From Flavobacteriaceae bacterium CG2_30_34_30 (GTDB taxonomy: Bacteria > Bacteroidota > Bacteroidia > Flavobacteriales > Flavobacteriaceae): 34,971 bases of DNA. The stretch spans positions 1-34,971 of the forward strand of contig MNYN01000019.1 of the NCBI GenBank assembly GCA_001873105.1, given 5' to 3'. Below are positions 1 through 6,702 of the stretch, piece after piece. The notes under the pieces are model-generated. The model was not told the origin of the DNA. It worked only from the letters and a program-made list of their open reading frames with translations, and searched no databases. The translations under genes and the position numbers were made by a program. The first letter of the stretch is position 1; each line of letters opens with the position of its first letter.

Positions 1-871
1 ACGACTGAAATGAATTTTCTAAGGCATTTAGACCGGGATTTCCGTAACCGCCAGTGGCAAAAGCGCTCAATTTTGGAAAATTTTGTTTGCCTATAACACT
101 TTGATTGTTGGCTATTTCCTTTTTTTGAAATTGAAACAAATCTAGTTCGGGACGACGTAACGCTTCACTTTTATGGATTAAAATGGGTGCATTGCTAAAA
201 AGGGTTTCTGTGGGTAAGGGTTTCCCAATGAGTGCCACCAAACTGCTTATGAGAAGTTCTCGCGATGTTTTATTTTCAAAGAGTTGTTGGTCTATTTTTA
301 GTAGTTCAATCTCAATGACCTTGTCTGATGTTGGTACTACAATTCCGTTTTTGATGCCCGATTGCACTTCTTTTAATTGCGTCAGTAATTGATTTTGTTT
401 GCTGAGCAGCAATTCCCGGTTTTCTTGATTTAACAGAATGGAAAAATACAATTGGTTAATTTGAAATTTCAAGGCGTGCAACGAAACTTCCACCTGTTTT
501 TGTTTGGTGCTTTGTTCGGCTAGTTTGGCATTTGCCTTGGCATTAATGAGTCCGCCGGCATAAAGGAGCTGGTTAATTCCTAAAGTAGCCCGATATTGAT
601 CTTTATTGAGTGGTTCTATACCTAATGAAGCGGCAGGCACTTGTGTAACTTCCGATTGATAGGTGGCTTGCGCTGCCAGATCGAGTTTGGGAAGTTTTTC
701 GGTTTGTATAATTGAATTCTCTATTTGGTATTGTTCAGCAATTAATTCGGTTTGCCTAGAGACAGGATAATTACTATTTATCAAGTCATAACAATTCTCC
801 AAAGTAATTTTTTCTTGTGCAAAAGAGCCTAAGTACAATAAATACAATAGATATAAAACCTTGTTCTTCAT
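1..871 (-). CDS. TolC-family outer-membrane efflux protein, 3' end missing
   Basis: The reading frame starts at the ATG at 869-871 and stays open to the left edge, so about 290 residues are present and the C-terminus is outside the window. The first 17 or so residues form a signal peptide ending in SFAQ. The mature part begins with the TLENCYDL segment typical of TolC-like proteins, followed by long helical stretches with an internal duplication: a first LxAQATYQSE / LYAGGLINAKA block and later heptad-like helices. The family normally has 400-450 residues, so about two thirds is visible. It forms the outer-membrane channel of tripartite exporters; the inner-membrane pump and adaptor would be expected past the left edge. 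Only 3 bp separate it from the upstream tetR-type gene, so the two are almost certainly co-transcribed. The substrate cannot be read from the sequence. Confidence 0.85.
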   Translation of the reverse strand, partial: MKNKVLYLLYLLYLGSFAQEKITLENCYDLINSNYPVSRQTELIAEQYQIENSIIQTEKLPKLDLAAQATYQSEVTQVPAASLGIEPLNKDQYRATLGINQLLYAGGLINAKANAKLAEQSTKQKQVEVSLHALKFQINQLYFSILLNQENRELLLSKQNQLLTQLKEVQSGIKNGIVVPTSDKVIEIELLKIDQQLFENKTSRELLISSLVALIGKPLPTETLFSNAPILIHKSEALRRPELDLFQFQKKEIANNQSVIGKQNFPKLSAFATGGYGNPGLNALENSFQS

Positions 872-874
872 TTT

Positions 875-1486
875 TTAAGCTTTTATAGAATGAATGATAA
901 AATCTGCCACCTCTTTTTTTCTACTTTCCATAAATTGTTTAAAGTCTTTATCCTCTAAATGGAGAAAAGCTTTTACCAAAGGCTTGGCTATAAAAGGAAA
1001 TACATTGAGTGCTAATAAATGGATAAACAACTGCTCTGCCGCAATGGGTTTAAGAATTCCTTGTTGCACTTCTATTTCTACTTGTTTTTTAAATTTATCA
1101 ATATTTGGAAAAATTGCTTGTTCGCTTATATTGCTAATAAAATTGGGGTTTCTGTTCAGTTCTTGAATAATAAAATTGGGGATGTATGGGTGCTTGTTGA
1201 TAAAGGAAATATAGTTGGATGTAAAGTTTCTAATCTTATCCTCAATAGAGGAATCATCATTCAAAACTTTGTTCAATTGAGGTGCTAACAACAAAAAAGC
1301 GTTTTTAAAAACCGCTTCAAATAATAATTGTTTGCTTCGGTAGTAATAATGGAGCATAGCTTTGTTGATTTTGGCTTCATCAGCAATTTCTTGCATTCGC
1401 GCGCCGTCCATTCCTTTGTTTTGAAATACGTGTTTAGCAGCTTCTAAAATCTGGGTTTCGGTAGTGACTTCTTTCTTTTTTGACAT
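875..1486 (-). CDS. TetR/AcrR-family transcriptional repressor
   Basis: A 203-residue protein. The N-terminal helix-turn-helix spans about residues 10-55 and carries the family pattern ILEAAKHVFQNKGMDGARMQ followed by IADEAKINKAMLHYYYRSK. The rest is a helical ligand-binding domain with no recognisable specificity. TetR proteins repress an adjacent promoter until a small ligand releases them. This one heads a unit with the TolC-type gene 3 bp downstream, so it probably controls an efflux system. A palindrome and -7 promoter box lie 16-39 bp upstream of its start codon, which suggests autoregulation. Family assignment is firm; inducer and full target set are unknown. Confidence 0.9.
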   Translation of the reverse strand: MSKKKEVTTETQILEAAKHVFQNKGMDGARMQEIADEAKINKAMLHYYYRSKQLLFEAVFKNAFLLLAPQLNKVLNDDSSIEDKIRNFTSNYISFINKHPYIPNFIIQELNRNPNFISNISEQAIFPNIDKFKKQVEIEVQQGILKPIAAEQLFIHLLALNVFPFIAKPLVKAFLHLEDKDFKQFMESRKKEVADFIIHSIKA

Positions 1487-1501
1487 AACAAACTTTTTGG
1501 T

Positions 1502-1517
1502 TTAACCAAGTGGTTAA
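1502..1517. promoter_or_regulatory. candidate TetR operator
   Basis: Perfect inverted repeat TTAACCA-AG-TGGTTAA located 16-31 bp upstream of the tetR-type start codon. It sits immediately downstream of a consensus -7 box read on the minus strand, so bound repressor would cover the transcription start. The palindrome is seen directly; its use by this repressor is inferred from position. Confidence 0.55.
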
Positions 1518-1525
1518 CAAATGTA
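1518..1525 (-). promoter_or_regulatory. -7 promoter box for tetR-tolC
   Basis: On the minus strand this reads TACATTTG, a perfect match to the Bacteroidota -7 consensus TAnnTTTG. No -33 TTTG lies at the usual spacing of about 18-21 bp; the nearest TTG is about 26 bp upstream. It is therefore a partial promoter call. Confidence 0.4.
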
Positions 1526-1607
1526 TTAAAAAAACACTAAACGGTATGTACCAATTAGTGGTTTTTTTAAAAAATTTTAAAATTCAGGAACACAATAAGG
1601 TTTATTA

Positions 1608-1621
1608 GTAACACTTATTAC
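1608..1621. promoter_or_regulatory. third copy of the GTAAC-N4-GTTAC-like repeat
   Basis: GTAAC-ACTT-ATTAC, extendable by one pair on each side (A...T). It has the same 5-4-5 geometry as the repeats at 3830 and 5145, with one changed base in the right arm. It lies about 120 bp upstream of tetR and beyond the stop of the methyltransferase-like gene. Being degenerate and far from a clear promoter, it is the weakest of the three. Confidence 0.3.
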
Positions 1622-1676
1622 TTTAACTCCGAGAATCGCACTATTTTTTTAGATATTACTTGAAAAGTGCATTGAA

Positions 1677-2135
1677 TTATTTCGAAAAAAATTTAGGCAA
1701 AAACCGCCCGGTTTTATTTTTATAAGCAGGATATTCAGTAAATTTTATAGCTAATTGATTTTCTTCATACTTCGATTTGAAGTAAAATAAACCACCTAAA
1801 AGAAGGGTTATTGCAAGTTTATAAATTGAATTTTGATATAAGCTATATCCAATAAAAAGTATTAAAATACTTGTATAAATAGGATGCCTGATGTATTTAT
1901 ACAAGCCTGTTTGGATAAGTGCGGCATCTGCTTTTGGCGTTGGAAAAGGCGATAGGTTTTTGTTGAGTTGCAAAAGCGAGATTAACAACAAAATACCTCC
2001 AAAAAGCAACAAAAATATTCCAAAGGTTTTCATACCATGAAATAGCTCTAACGCCCCATCTACCTTAAAGACAAAAGCTATAAACAATAGTAATTGCAAG
2101 GAAACAAAAATGTAATCTTTAATATTTGCCTGCAT
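1677..2135 (-). CDS. isoprenylcysteine carboxyl methyltransferase-like membrane protein
   Basis: A 152-residue integral membrane protein with about four hydrophobic segments. The C-terminal half has the signature of the ICMT/PEMT-like family: GLYKYIRHPIY near residues 77-87, then KYEENQLAIKF, then EYPAYKNKTGRFLP, which correspond to the RHP, E-E-x-L and Y-x-x-Y-x-x-x-T-x-R-F-x-P blocks that bind S-adenosylmethionine. Bacterial members are small methyltransferases of mostly unknown substrate. The start lies 4 bp after the stop of the 48-codon gene that follows the SQR-like gene, so the three probably share a transcript. Family assignment is good; a role in sulfur metabolism is only suggested by position. 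Confidence 0.75.
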   Translation of the reverse strand: MQANIKDYIFVSLQLLLFIAFVFKVDGALELFHGMKTFGIFLLLFGGILLLISLLQLNKNLSPFPTPKADAALIQTGLYKYIRHPIYTSILILFIGYSLYQNSIYKLAITLLLGGLFYFKSKYEENQLAIKFTEYPAYKNKTGRFLPKFFSK

Positions 2136-2139
2136 GTTG

Positions 2140-2286
2140 CTACTTAGTGTAGTTTACATCTCTGGTACTGCCATGACCTTTGGATACAATTTTTAAGATT
2201 TTTAGATTTAGGCGTATGTATCTAAAAAATTGAAGTATAGGGTTTTGCATTCTTGCCCGTTTTGATTTTGATATTCTTTGTGTCAT
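2140..2286 (-). CDS. small basic protein of 48 residues downstream of the SQR-like gene
   Basis: An ATG at 2284-2286 opens a 48-codon frame ending in TAG at 2140-2142. The protein has a basic N-terminus (about residues 4-12 rich in Lys, Arg and Ser), then an amphipathic, strongly cationic helix-like segment QFFRYIRLNLKILKIVSKGH (residues 19-38) and a GSTRD tail. It has no signal peptide and no Cys. It begins 12 bp after the SQR-like stop codon and ends 4 bp before the methyltransferase-like start, exactly filling the gap in an operon-like arrangement. The composition and the FFR-x(4)-LNLKI pattern look like a real conserved peptide. I do not recognise a named family. Membrane attachment or binding to the neighbouring flavoprotein is possible but unproven. 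Confidence 0.55.
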   Translation of the reverse strand: MTQRISKSKRARMQNPILQFFRYIRLNLKILKIVSKGHGSTRDVNYTK

Positions 2287-2298
2287 TTTTTCGTTTTT

Positions 2299-3756
2299 TT
2301 ATTCAGGAATTAACCACCAGAAGGGTTTCATTTTTGCTTTGTAAATAAAGGCATAATGCAGCGTCATTTTCAGCCAATGCCCCGCTAAGCCAATTTCTCC
2401 AAAGGTTTTGTTTAAATCTCTGCCTTGGGTGTTTTTGTATTTTACGTAATCAGGTACAATGGGATAGGTTGTTATGCTTACACCACTTCCTTGTGTCCTT
2501 CCATATCCGGCTGAGGCTATACAGGCTGCTCCCATATTTGCCATAGAACCTTTGTGTTTTAGTGACATTGTGCCCTTTTTTATTGAGTCAATAATGTTAT
2601 CTGCAACTAATTTTGCAGTTATACCCGAAGGCATACCGGTTCTGGGCGGAGATGGAAAAATTTCTGTGCCGTTTTTGCTTTTTCTGGGTTTTGATATGGT
2701 GTGTGGTGGTGCAAAAGCGATTCCCGGTGCAAAAATATTGGCATAACTTGGGTTTTGATAGGTTTCCGGCCAATCTTGCGCTTTCCATTCTTCATAAGGT
2801 TTTGGCGTATAATCAGCATCCACAATCATAAATCCTTTGAACAATTTATCGGTTATATCTTGGTTATTTTTATCATACGCTTTAAAACCATGACCGGAAA
2901 AAGCAGGAATTAGCATGGCAAAATCAAAGGTTTCGTTTTTATATTCGCCATCTAAATTTTCATAATGTGCTATACCATCTTCAATTTTTGTAACACCGGC
3001 ACCTAAAATCCATTTAATATTTCGGTCTTCAAAAATCATTTCCATCATTTCATTAGATTTCATCGTCATACCGCCATAGCTTAATAAAGCTCCGTCAATA
3101 CCAAAATCTCCCAATTTATATTCGTTAGAAATCCAAGTAATTTCGGCTTTGTCACGAACGCCACGTTTTACTAATTCTCTTTCTACATTCAAAATATATT
3201 CAAAAGCAGCCCCTTGACATGTTGCCTTTGGGTGTCCTGTACCTATAAGGATTTTTACATTTTTTCCTTGTTTCATTTCATGAATTAATATTTCAAGAGC
3301 CTTCCAGGTGGGTTCTGCATGGGTATAGGTACAAACAGAATGTGTTTTGTTTTTTTCGGGGATGAGACCTTCAGTTGCTTCAAAATTTAGCTTTGGACCG
3401 GTGGCATTTATCAGATAATCATAGGTTACTTTTTCTTGCTTTCCTTTGTTTTGTTCTGTAACATACTCTACTAAAACATAAGGTTTGTTTTCAGAAATAT
3501 CTCCTTCCGGATAAAAGGCCATTGCTTTTGCTTGTAAAAAATCGATGTTTTTTCTTTTATAAAGAGGTGCCAAAGGAAACAGGATTTCTTTTGATTTCAT
3601 TCTTCCGATGCCAACCCATATATTTGAGGGAATCCATTGGTAATTGCTGTTTGGTGATACCACTACAACTTGATGTTCTTTTGAAAGTTTTCTGCGTAAA
3701 TGCGCAGCTGCTACGTGACCTGAAATGCCGGCACCTAAAACAAGTATTTTTGCCAT
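2299..3756 (-). CDS. sulfide:quinone oxidoreductase-like FAD flavoprotein
   Basis: A 485-residue protein that starts with an FAD-binding Rossmann motif, GAGISG (8-13). It has the second dinucleotide-binding type segment INATGPKL (116-123) and the third, GIAFAPPHTIS (345-355). Three Cys at 142, 180 (HPKATC) and 412 (GAACIASAGYG) lie where sulfide:quinone oxidoreductases have the Cys residues that carry sulfur and bind FAD. The C-terminal part ends with hydrophobic and aromatic residues (HYAFIYKAKMKPFWWLIPE), suitable for membrane contact. SQRs oxidise sulfide, pass electrons to quinone and release polysulfide or a persulfide. Dioxygenase, rhodanese and TauE-type neighbours agree with this. A candidate regulator site lies 74-87 bp upstream. 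A related NADH dehydrogenase-like or flavocytochrome-c sulfide dehydrogenase subunit is a less likely alternative. Confidence 0.8.
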   Translation of the reverse strand: MAKILVLGAGISGHVAAAHLRRKLSKEHQVVVVSPNSNYQWIPSNIWVGIGRMKSKEILFPLAPLYKRKNIDFLQAKAMAFYPEGDISENKPYVLVEYVTEQNKGKQEKVTYDYLINATGPKLNFEATEGLIPEKNKTHSVCTYTHAEPTWKALEILIHEMKQGKNVKILIGTGHPKATCQGAAFEYILNVERELVKRGVRDKAEITWISNEYKLGDFGIDGALLSYGGMTMKSNEMMEMIFEDRNIKWILGAGVTKIEDGIAHYENLDGEYKNETFDFAMLIPAFSGHGFKAYDKNNQDITDKLFKGFMIVDADYTPKPYEEWKAQDWPETYQNPSYANIFAPGIAFAPPHTISKPRKSKNGTEIFPSPPRTGMPSGITAKLVADNIIDSIKKGTMSLKHKGSMANMGAACIASAGYGRTQGSGVSITTYPIVPDYVKYKNTQGRDLNKTFGEIGLAGHWLKMTLHYAFIYKAKMKPFWWLIPE

Positions 3757-3829
3757 TAGTTTAAAAATTTACTAAGAAGAATGTGTGCCATTCTTGTTGT
3801 AAATTTCTAAAAATGAATTTGGTTATGCA

Positions 3830-3843
3830 GTAACATTTGTTAC
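3830..3843. promoter_or_regulatory. candidate Crp/Fnr-type operator upstream of the SQR-like gene
   Basis: Perfect inverted repeat GTAAC-ATTT-GTTAC (inner pairs extend it to GTAACA-TT-TGTTAC). It is 74-87 bp upstream of the SQR-like start. The 5-N4-5 layout equals that of Fnr-type sites (TTGAT-N4-ATCAA). A poor -7 box (GAAATTTA on the minus strand, 3800-3807) lies at the same offset as the good box next to the copy at 5145, as expected for a promoter that needs an activator. The repeat is seen; the link to the regulator at 7576 is inferred. Confidence 0.5.
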
Positions 3844-3854
3844 AAAGGAAGTTT

Positions 3855-4535
3855 TTAGGACAAAATAAAATCGGCAGCGAGATGGGCGTGTAGTAAGGAA
3901 GTTTCTAAAAGAGGTAAGAGAAAATCTTTTTGTGAAAGTAACATTGGCAATTCCGTACAACCCAATATGATCCCTTCGGCTCCTTGAGCTTCTAAAAGCA
4001 GCATTTGATGGATGAAGAATTTTTTTGCTTCTTCGGTAAATTTTCCTTGAGTAAGGTCTTCAGAAATATATCGGTGTATTTCCCCAAAATCATTTTTATT
4101 TGGGGTAATTGTTTCTATTTGGTAATGTGTTTTTAAATATTCAGGTATAAAACCCAATGTCATGGTAGGTCTATTCCCTAAAAGACCTAGTTTTTTTAGT
4201 CCCTGGCTTTTTGCTGACCTACCAACAGCTTCCGCAATATGTAGAATCGGGATATTTATTTTAGGTTGTACATATTCATAAATCATATGTGGTGTGTTGG
4301 CGCAAATAATAATGGCTTCCGCTCCGGCAGTTTGAAGTTTTTGACTTATTTCAAGATAAGCTGCTTGAATCTTTTCTTTATTTTGTTCACGCATTAACTG
4401 GATATTAATACTATAAAGGAGCAGAGGAGGGTTTTGACTTTCGCCAATTTCTTTTCCAACAAGTTCATTGATCCATCGATAGTAATCAACAGTAGAGTGC
4501 CAAGAAGTGCCGCCAATCATACCGAGTAGTTTCAT
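3855..4535 (-). CDS. aspartate/glutamate racemase-family protein (YgeA/RacD-like)
   Basis: With the start at 4533-4535 the protein has 226 residues and begins MKLLGMIGGTSW, the usual N-terminus of this family; an upstream in-frame ATG at 4569-4571 would add 12 residues that do not match. Two half-site motifs are seen: ICANTPH (Cys78) and GCTELP (Cys193). Family members are cofactor-independent racemases that use two Cys/Thr residues as acid and base. Here the residue of the usual (C/T)-N-T triad is Ala (A-N-T), with a Cys directly before it, so the first catalytic side may be altered. The gene sits 126 bp after the exported rhodanese and just before the SQR-type promoter site. No functional tie to sulfide is evident. 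Confidence 0.8.
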   Translation of the reverse strand: MKLLGMIGGTSWHSTVDYYRWINELVGKEIGESQNPPLLLYSINIQLMREQNKEKIQAAYLEISQKLQTAGAEAIIICANTPHMIYEYVQPKINIPILHIAEAVGRSAKSQGLKKLGLLGNRPTMTLGFIPEYLKTHYQIETITPNKNDFGEIHRYISEDLTQGKFTEEAKKFFIHQMLLLEAQGAEGIILGCTELPMLLSQKDFLLPLLETSLLHAHLAADFILS

Positions 4536-4661
4536 AAGATGTATTATTTGACCATTCACCACACGGCACAACTCACGAATGATTTGGCTTAAGAGGAAAA
4601 TCGTGTCATTTTCATTTTTTTAATGATTCAAAAAGAAATATTGGTTACAATTATTAATGCA

Positions 4662-5027
4662 TTATTTCCAAGAAGCATATCCTCCTTTTAAATCAAATAT
4701 TTTAGTAAATCCCATTTTTAGAAGAAGTTTTGCCGCTTTATTACTTCTGCCTCCGGAATGACAATAAATATAAACCGGCTTTTCTTTATCTAAAGTTTCA
4801 AATTTTTTATTAAAAACTTCTGTTTCAAAAAAATCGATATTTATAGAACCCTCGATATGACCTTTGGCATATTCTTGTGGAGTACGAACGTCCACTAACT
4901 GAACATTTTTTGATGTTATGGCAGTCTTATAGGTTGGAGCATCTAAAAGTTCCACTTGTTCCTTTTCTTGTGCAGTAGAAATGGTTAATAGGAAAAGAGA
5001 AAACAATAATGTATAAATAATCTTCAT
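4662..5027 (-). CDS. exported single-domain rhodanese
   Basis: Starting at the ATG at 5025-5027 the product has 121 residues: a signal peptide of about 19 residues (MKIIYTLLFSLFLLTISTAQ) and one rhodanese domain. The domain shows LVDVRTPQEYAKGHIEGSIN and the active-site loop YCHSGGRS with its catalytic Cys and Arg. An in-frame ATG 24 bases upstream is possible but would spoil the signal peptide. Rhodaneses carry sulfane sulfur as a Cys persulfide and pass it to acceptors; this one should act in the periplasm. A promoter (5115-5144) and a Crp/Fnr-type repeat (5145-5158) lie upstream, so it seems to have its own regulated promoter within the sulfide cluster. Confidence 0.85.
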   Translation of the reverse strand: MKIIYTLLFSLFLLTISTAQEKEQVELLDAPTYKTAITSKNVQLVDVRTPQEYAKGHIEGSINIDFFETEVFNKKFETLDKEKPVYIYCHSGGRSNKAAKLLLKMGFTKIFDLKGGYASWK

Positions 5028-5114
5028 AGGAAATAGATTTAAAAAAAGCATTTAATTCTTTAAATGAAGCCAAGTTATTTAAAAACAAAATGACGAAAAC
5101 GCCTTATTTTTCTG

Positions 5115-5144
5115 CAAATTTAAGGTATTTATTTTCTTTTCAAA
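5115..5144 (-). promoter_or_regulatory. promoter of the exported rhodanese gene
   Basis: On the minus strand TTTG (5144-5141), an 18-bp spacer and TAAATTTG (5122-5115) match the Bacteroidota -33/-7 consensus. The start would fall near 5110, giving a leader of about 80 bases before the ATG at 5027. Confidence 0.55.
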
Positions 5145-5158
5145 GTAACCTGTGTTAC
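5145..5158. promoter_or_regulatory. candidate Crp/Fnr-type operator upstream of the rhodanese gene
   Basis: Inverted repeat GTAAC-CTGT-GTTAC abutting the -33 box of the rhodanese promoter. Its centre is about 40 bp upstream of the predicted transcription start, the classic position for class II activation by Crp/Fnr proteins. It shares arms and spacing with the site at 3830. The repeat is seen; the regulator is inferred. Confidence 0.5.
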
Positions 5159-5168
5159 ATTTAGCTGG

Positions 5169-6623
5169 TTATTTTAAAGTGATAGGACATACCTCATTTG
5201 ACACAGGAATTCCTTCTTTCTTTATACTATCAAAACCTCCTGCTACATCAATAAGGTTATGAATACCTCTGCTTTTTAGGATAGAAGCAGCAATAACACT
5301 GCGATACCCTCCGGCACAATGCAGATAAAAATCTGTGTCTTTAGGAAATTCACTAAGATAATTGTTCAGAAAATCCAATGGTGTGAGTTTTGCATTTTTG
5401 ATATGTGAAGAGGCAAATTCGCCCTCTTTGCGCACATCAAAAACAGGAATTTCTTTGGTCTCTAACGCCTTTTTAAATTCTTTTGCCGAAATAGACGTTA
5501 AAGCATCTGTTTCCTTTCCTTTATGTATCCAAGCAGCAATTTCTCCTTTTAAATAGCCTATGGTATTGTCAAAACCAATTCTCGAAAGTCGAGTTATAGC
5601 TTCCTCTTCTTTGCCTTCAGGGCAAACCAGCAATAATGGTTGTTTGGTATCCGCTAGAAGTGCTCCAACCCAAGGAGCAAAACCACCCTCTAACCCAATA
5701 AATATAGACCGTGGTATATGAGATTTTACAAAATCCTTTTGATGACGAACATCTAAAACAATAGCGGCTGTTTCATTGGCAGCTGTTTCAAAAGCATCTG
5801 GCGAAAGTGCTTGAATTCCTCTTTTAATTACGTAATCGATATCTTCATAGCCCTCTTTGTTCATTTTTACGTTTAGCGGAAAATATAACGGTGGTGGTAA
5901 AAGTCCATCGGTTACTTCCAGAACGAATTCGTCTTTGGTCATATCGGCACGCAGGGCATAATTTATTTTCTTTTGGTTACCAAGGGTGTCCACCGTTTCT
6001 TTCATCATTTTTTTTCCACAAGCAGAGCCGGCTCCGTGTGCAGGGTAAACAATGACATCATCAGCTAAAGGCAAGATTTTTGTGCGTAAACTATCGAAAA
6101 GCATTCCTGCCAATTCCTCTTGCGTCATTGATGTTGCTTTTTGTGCTAAATCGGGTCTGCCCACATCGCCTAAAAACAAAGTGTCACCACTAAATATGGC
6201 AATGTCTTTTCCTTCCTTGTTTTTTAATAAATAGGTAGTGCTTTCCATGGTATGTCCTGGAGTATGCAATGCAGTAATTGTAAAATCGCCCACTTGAAAT
6301 ACTTCTCCATCTTTTGCAATAATAGCTTCAAAATTCGGATTTGCAGTTGGTCCAAAAACAATAGATGCCCCGGTTTTTTTGGCTAGAGTGAGATGTCCAC
6401 TAACAAAATCGGCATGAAAATGGGTTTCAAAAATATATTTTATTTTTGCATTGTCTTTATAGGCTTTATCTATATAAGGTTGTACTTCACGTAAAGGATC
6501 TATGATTACTGCTTCGCCATTGCTAACAATATAGTAAGCACCTTGTGCTAAACATCCTGTATAAATCTGTTCAACACCTGATAATACAGATGTCTTCTCA
6601 ATTATATTTTCATTTTTCATCAT
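5169..6623 (-). CDS. persulfide dioxygenase fused to two rhodanese domains
   Basis: The chosen start is the first of two adjacent ATGs (6621-6623), giving 484 residues; a longer frame to 6698 adds 25 residues without family resemblance. The N-terminal half is a metallo-beta-lactamase fold of the ETHE1/persulfide dioxygenase type: THFHADF, HTPGHT, SGDTLFLGDVGRPDL and YPAHGAG supply the iron ligands. Two rhodanese-like domains follow. The first has VLDVRHQKDF and a Cys loop CPEGKEEEA that lacks the usual Arg. The second has VFDVRKEGEF and an intact loop HCAGGYRS. The enzyme should oxidise glutathione or other low-molecular persulfides to sulfite, with the rhodanese part exchanging sulfur between thiosulfate and thiols. 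The TauE-type gene lies 79 bp upstream in the same direction and could export the sulfite. Confidence in the fusion is high. Confidence 0.9.
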   Translation of the reverse strand: MMKNENIIEKTSVLSGVEQIYTGCLAQGAYYIVSNGEAVIIDPLREVQPYIDKAYKDNAKIKYIFETHFHADFVSGHLTLAKKTGASIVFGPTANPNFEAIIAKDGEVFQVGDFTITALHTPGHTMESTTYLLKNKEGKDIAIFSGDTLFLGDVGRPDLAQKATSMTQEELAGMLFDSLRTKILPLADDVIVYPAHGAGSACGKKMMKETVDTLGNQKKINYALRADMTKDEFVLEVTDGLLPPPLYFPLNVKMNKEGYEDIDYVIKRGIQALSPDAFETAANETAAIVLDVRHQKDFVKSHIPRSIFIGLEGGFAPWVGALLADTKQPLLLVCPEGKEEEAITRLSRIGFDNTIGYLKGEIAAWIHKGKETDALTSISAKEFKKALETKEIPVFDVRKEGEFASSHIKNAKLTPLDFLNNYLSEFPKDTDFYLHCAGGYRSVIAASILKSRGIHNLIDVAGGFDSIKKEGIPVSNEVCPITLK

Positions 6624-6702
6624 TTCTTTTTTTGATAATTCACTTTTAAAACAAGTTAATGTTTGTAAAATAAATAAACTTAAAATGTCCTTATTCAAAA
6701 TC

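Noticed and set aside
1535-1560. CACTAA...TTAGTG inverted repeat flanked by A and T runs, looking like a terminator
   Set aside because: The stem is only six AT-rich pairs with a 14-base loop and lies upstream of tetR, not just after a stop codon.
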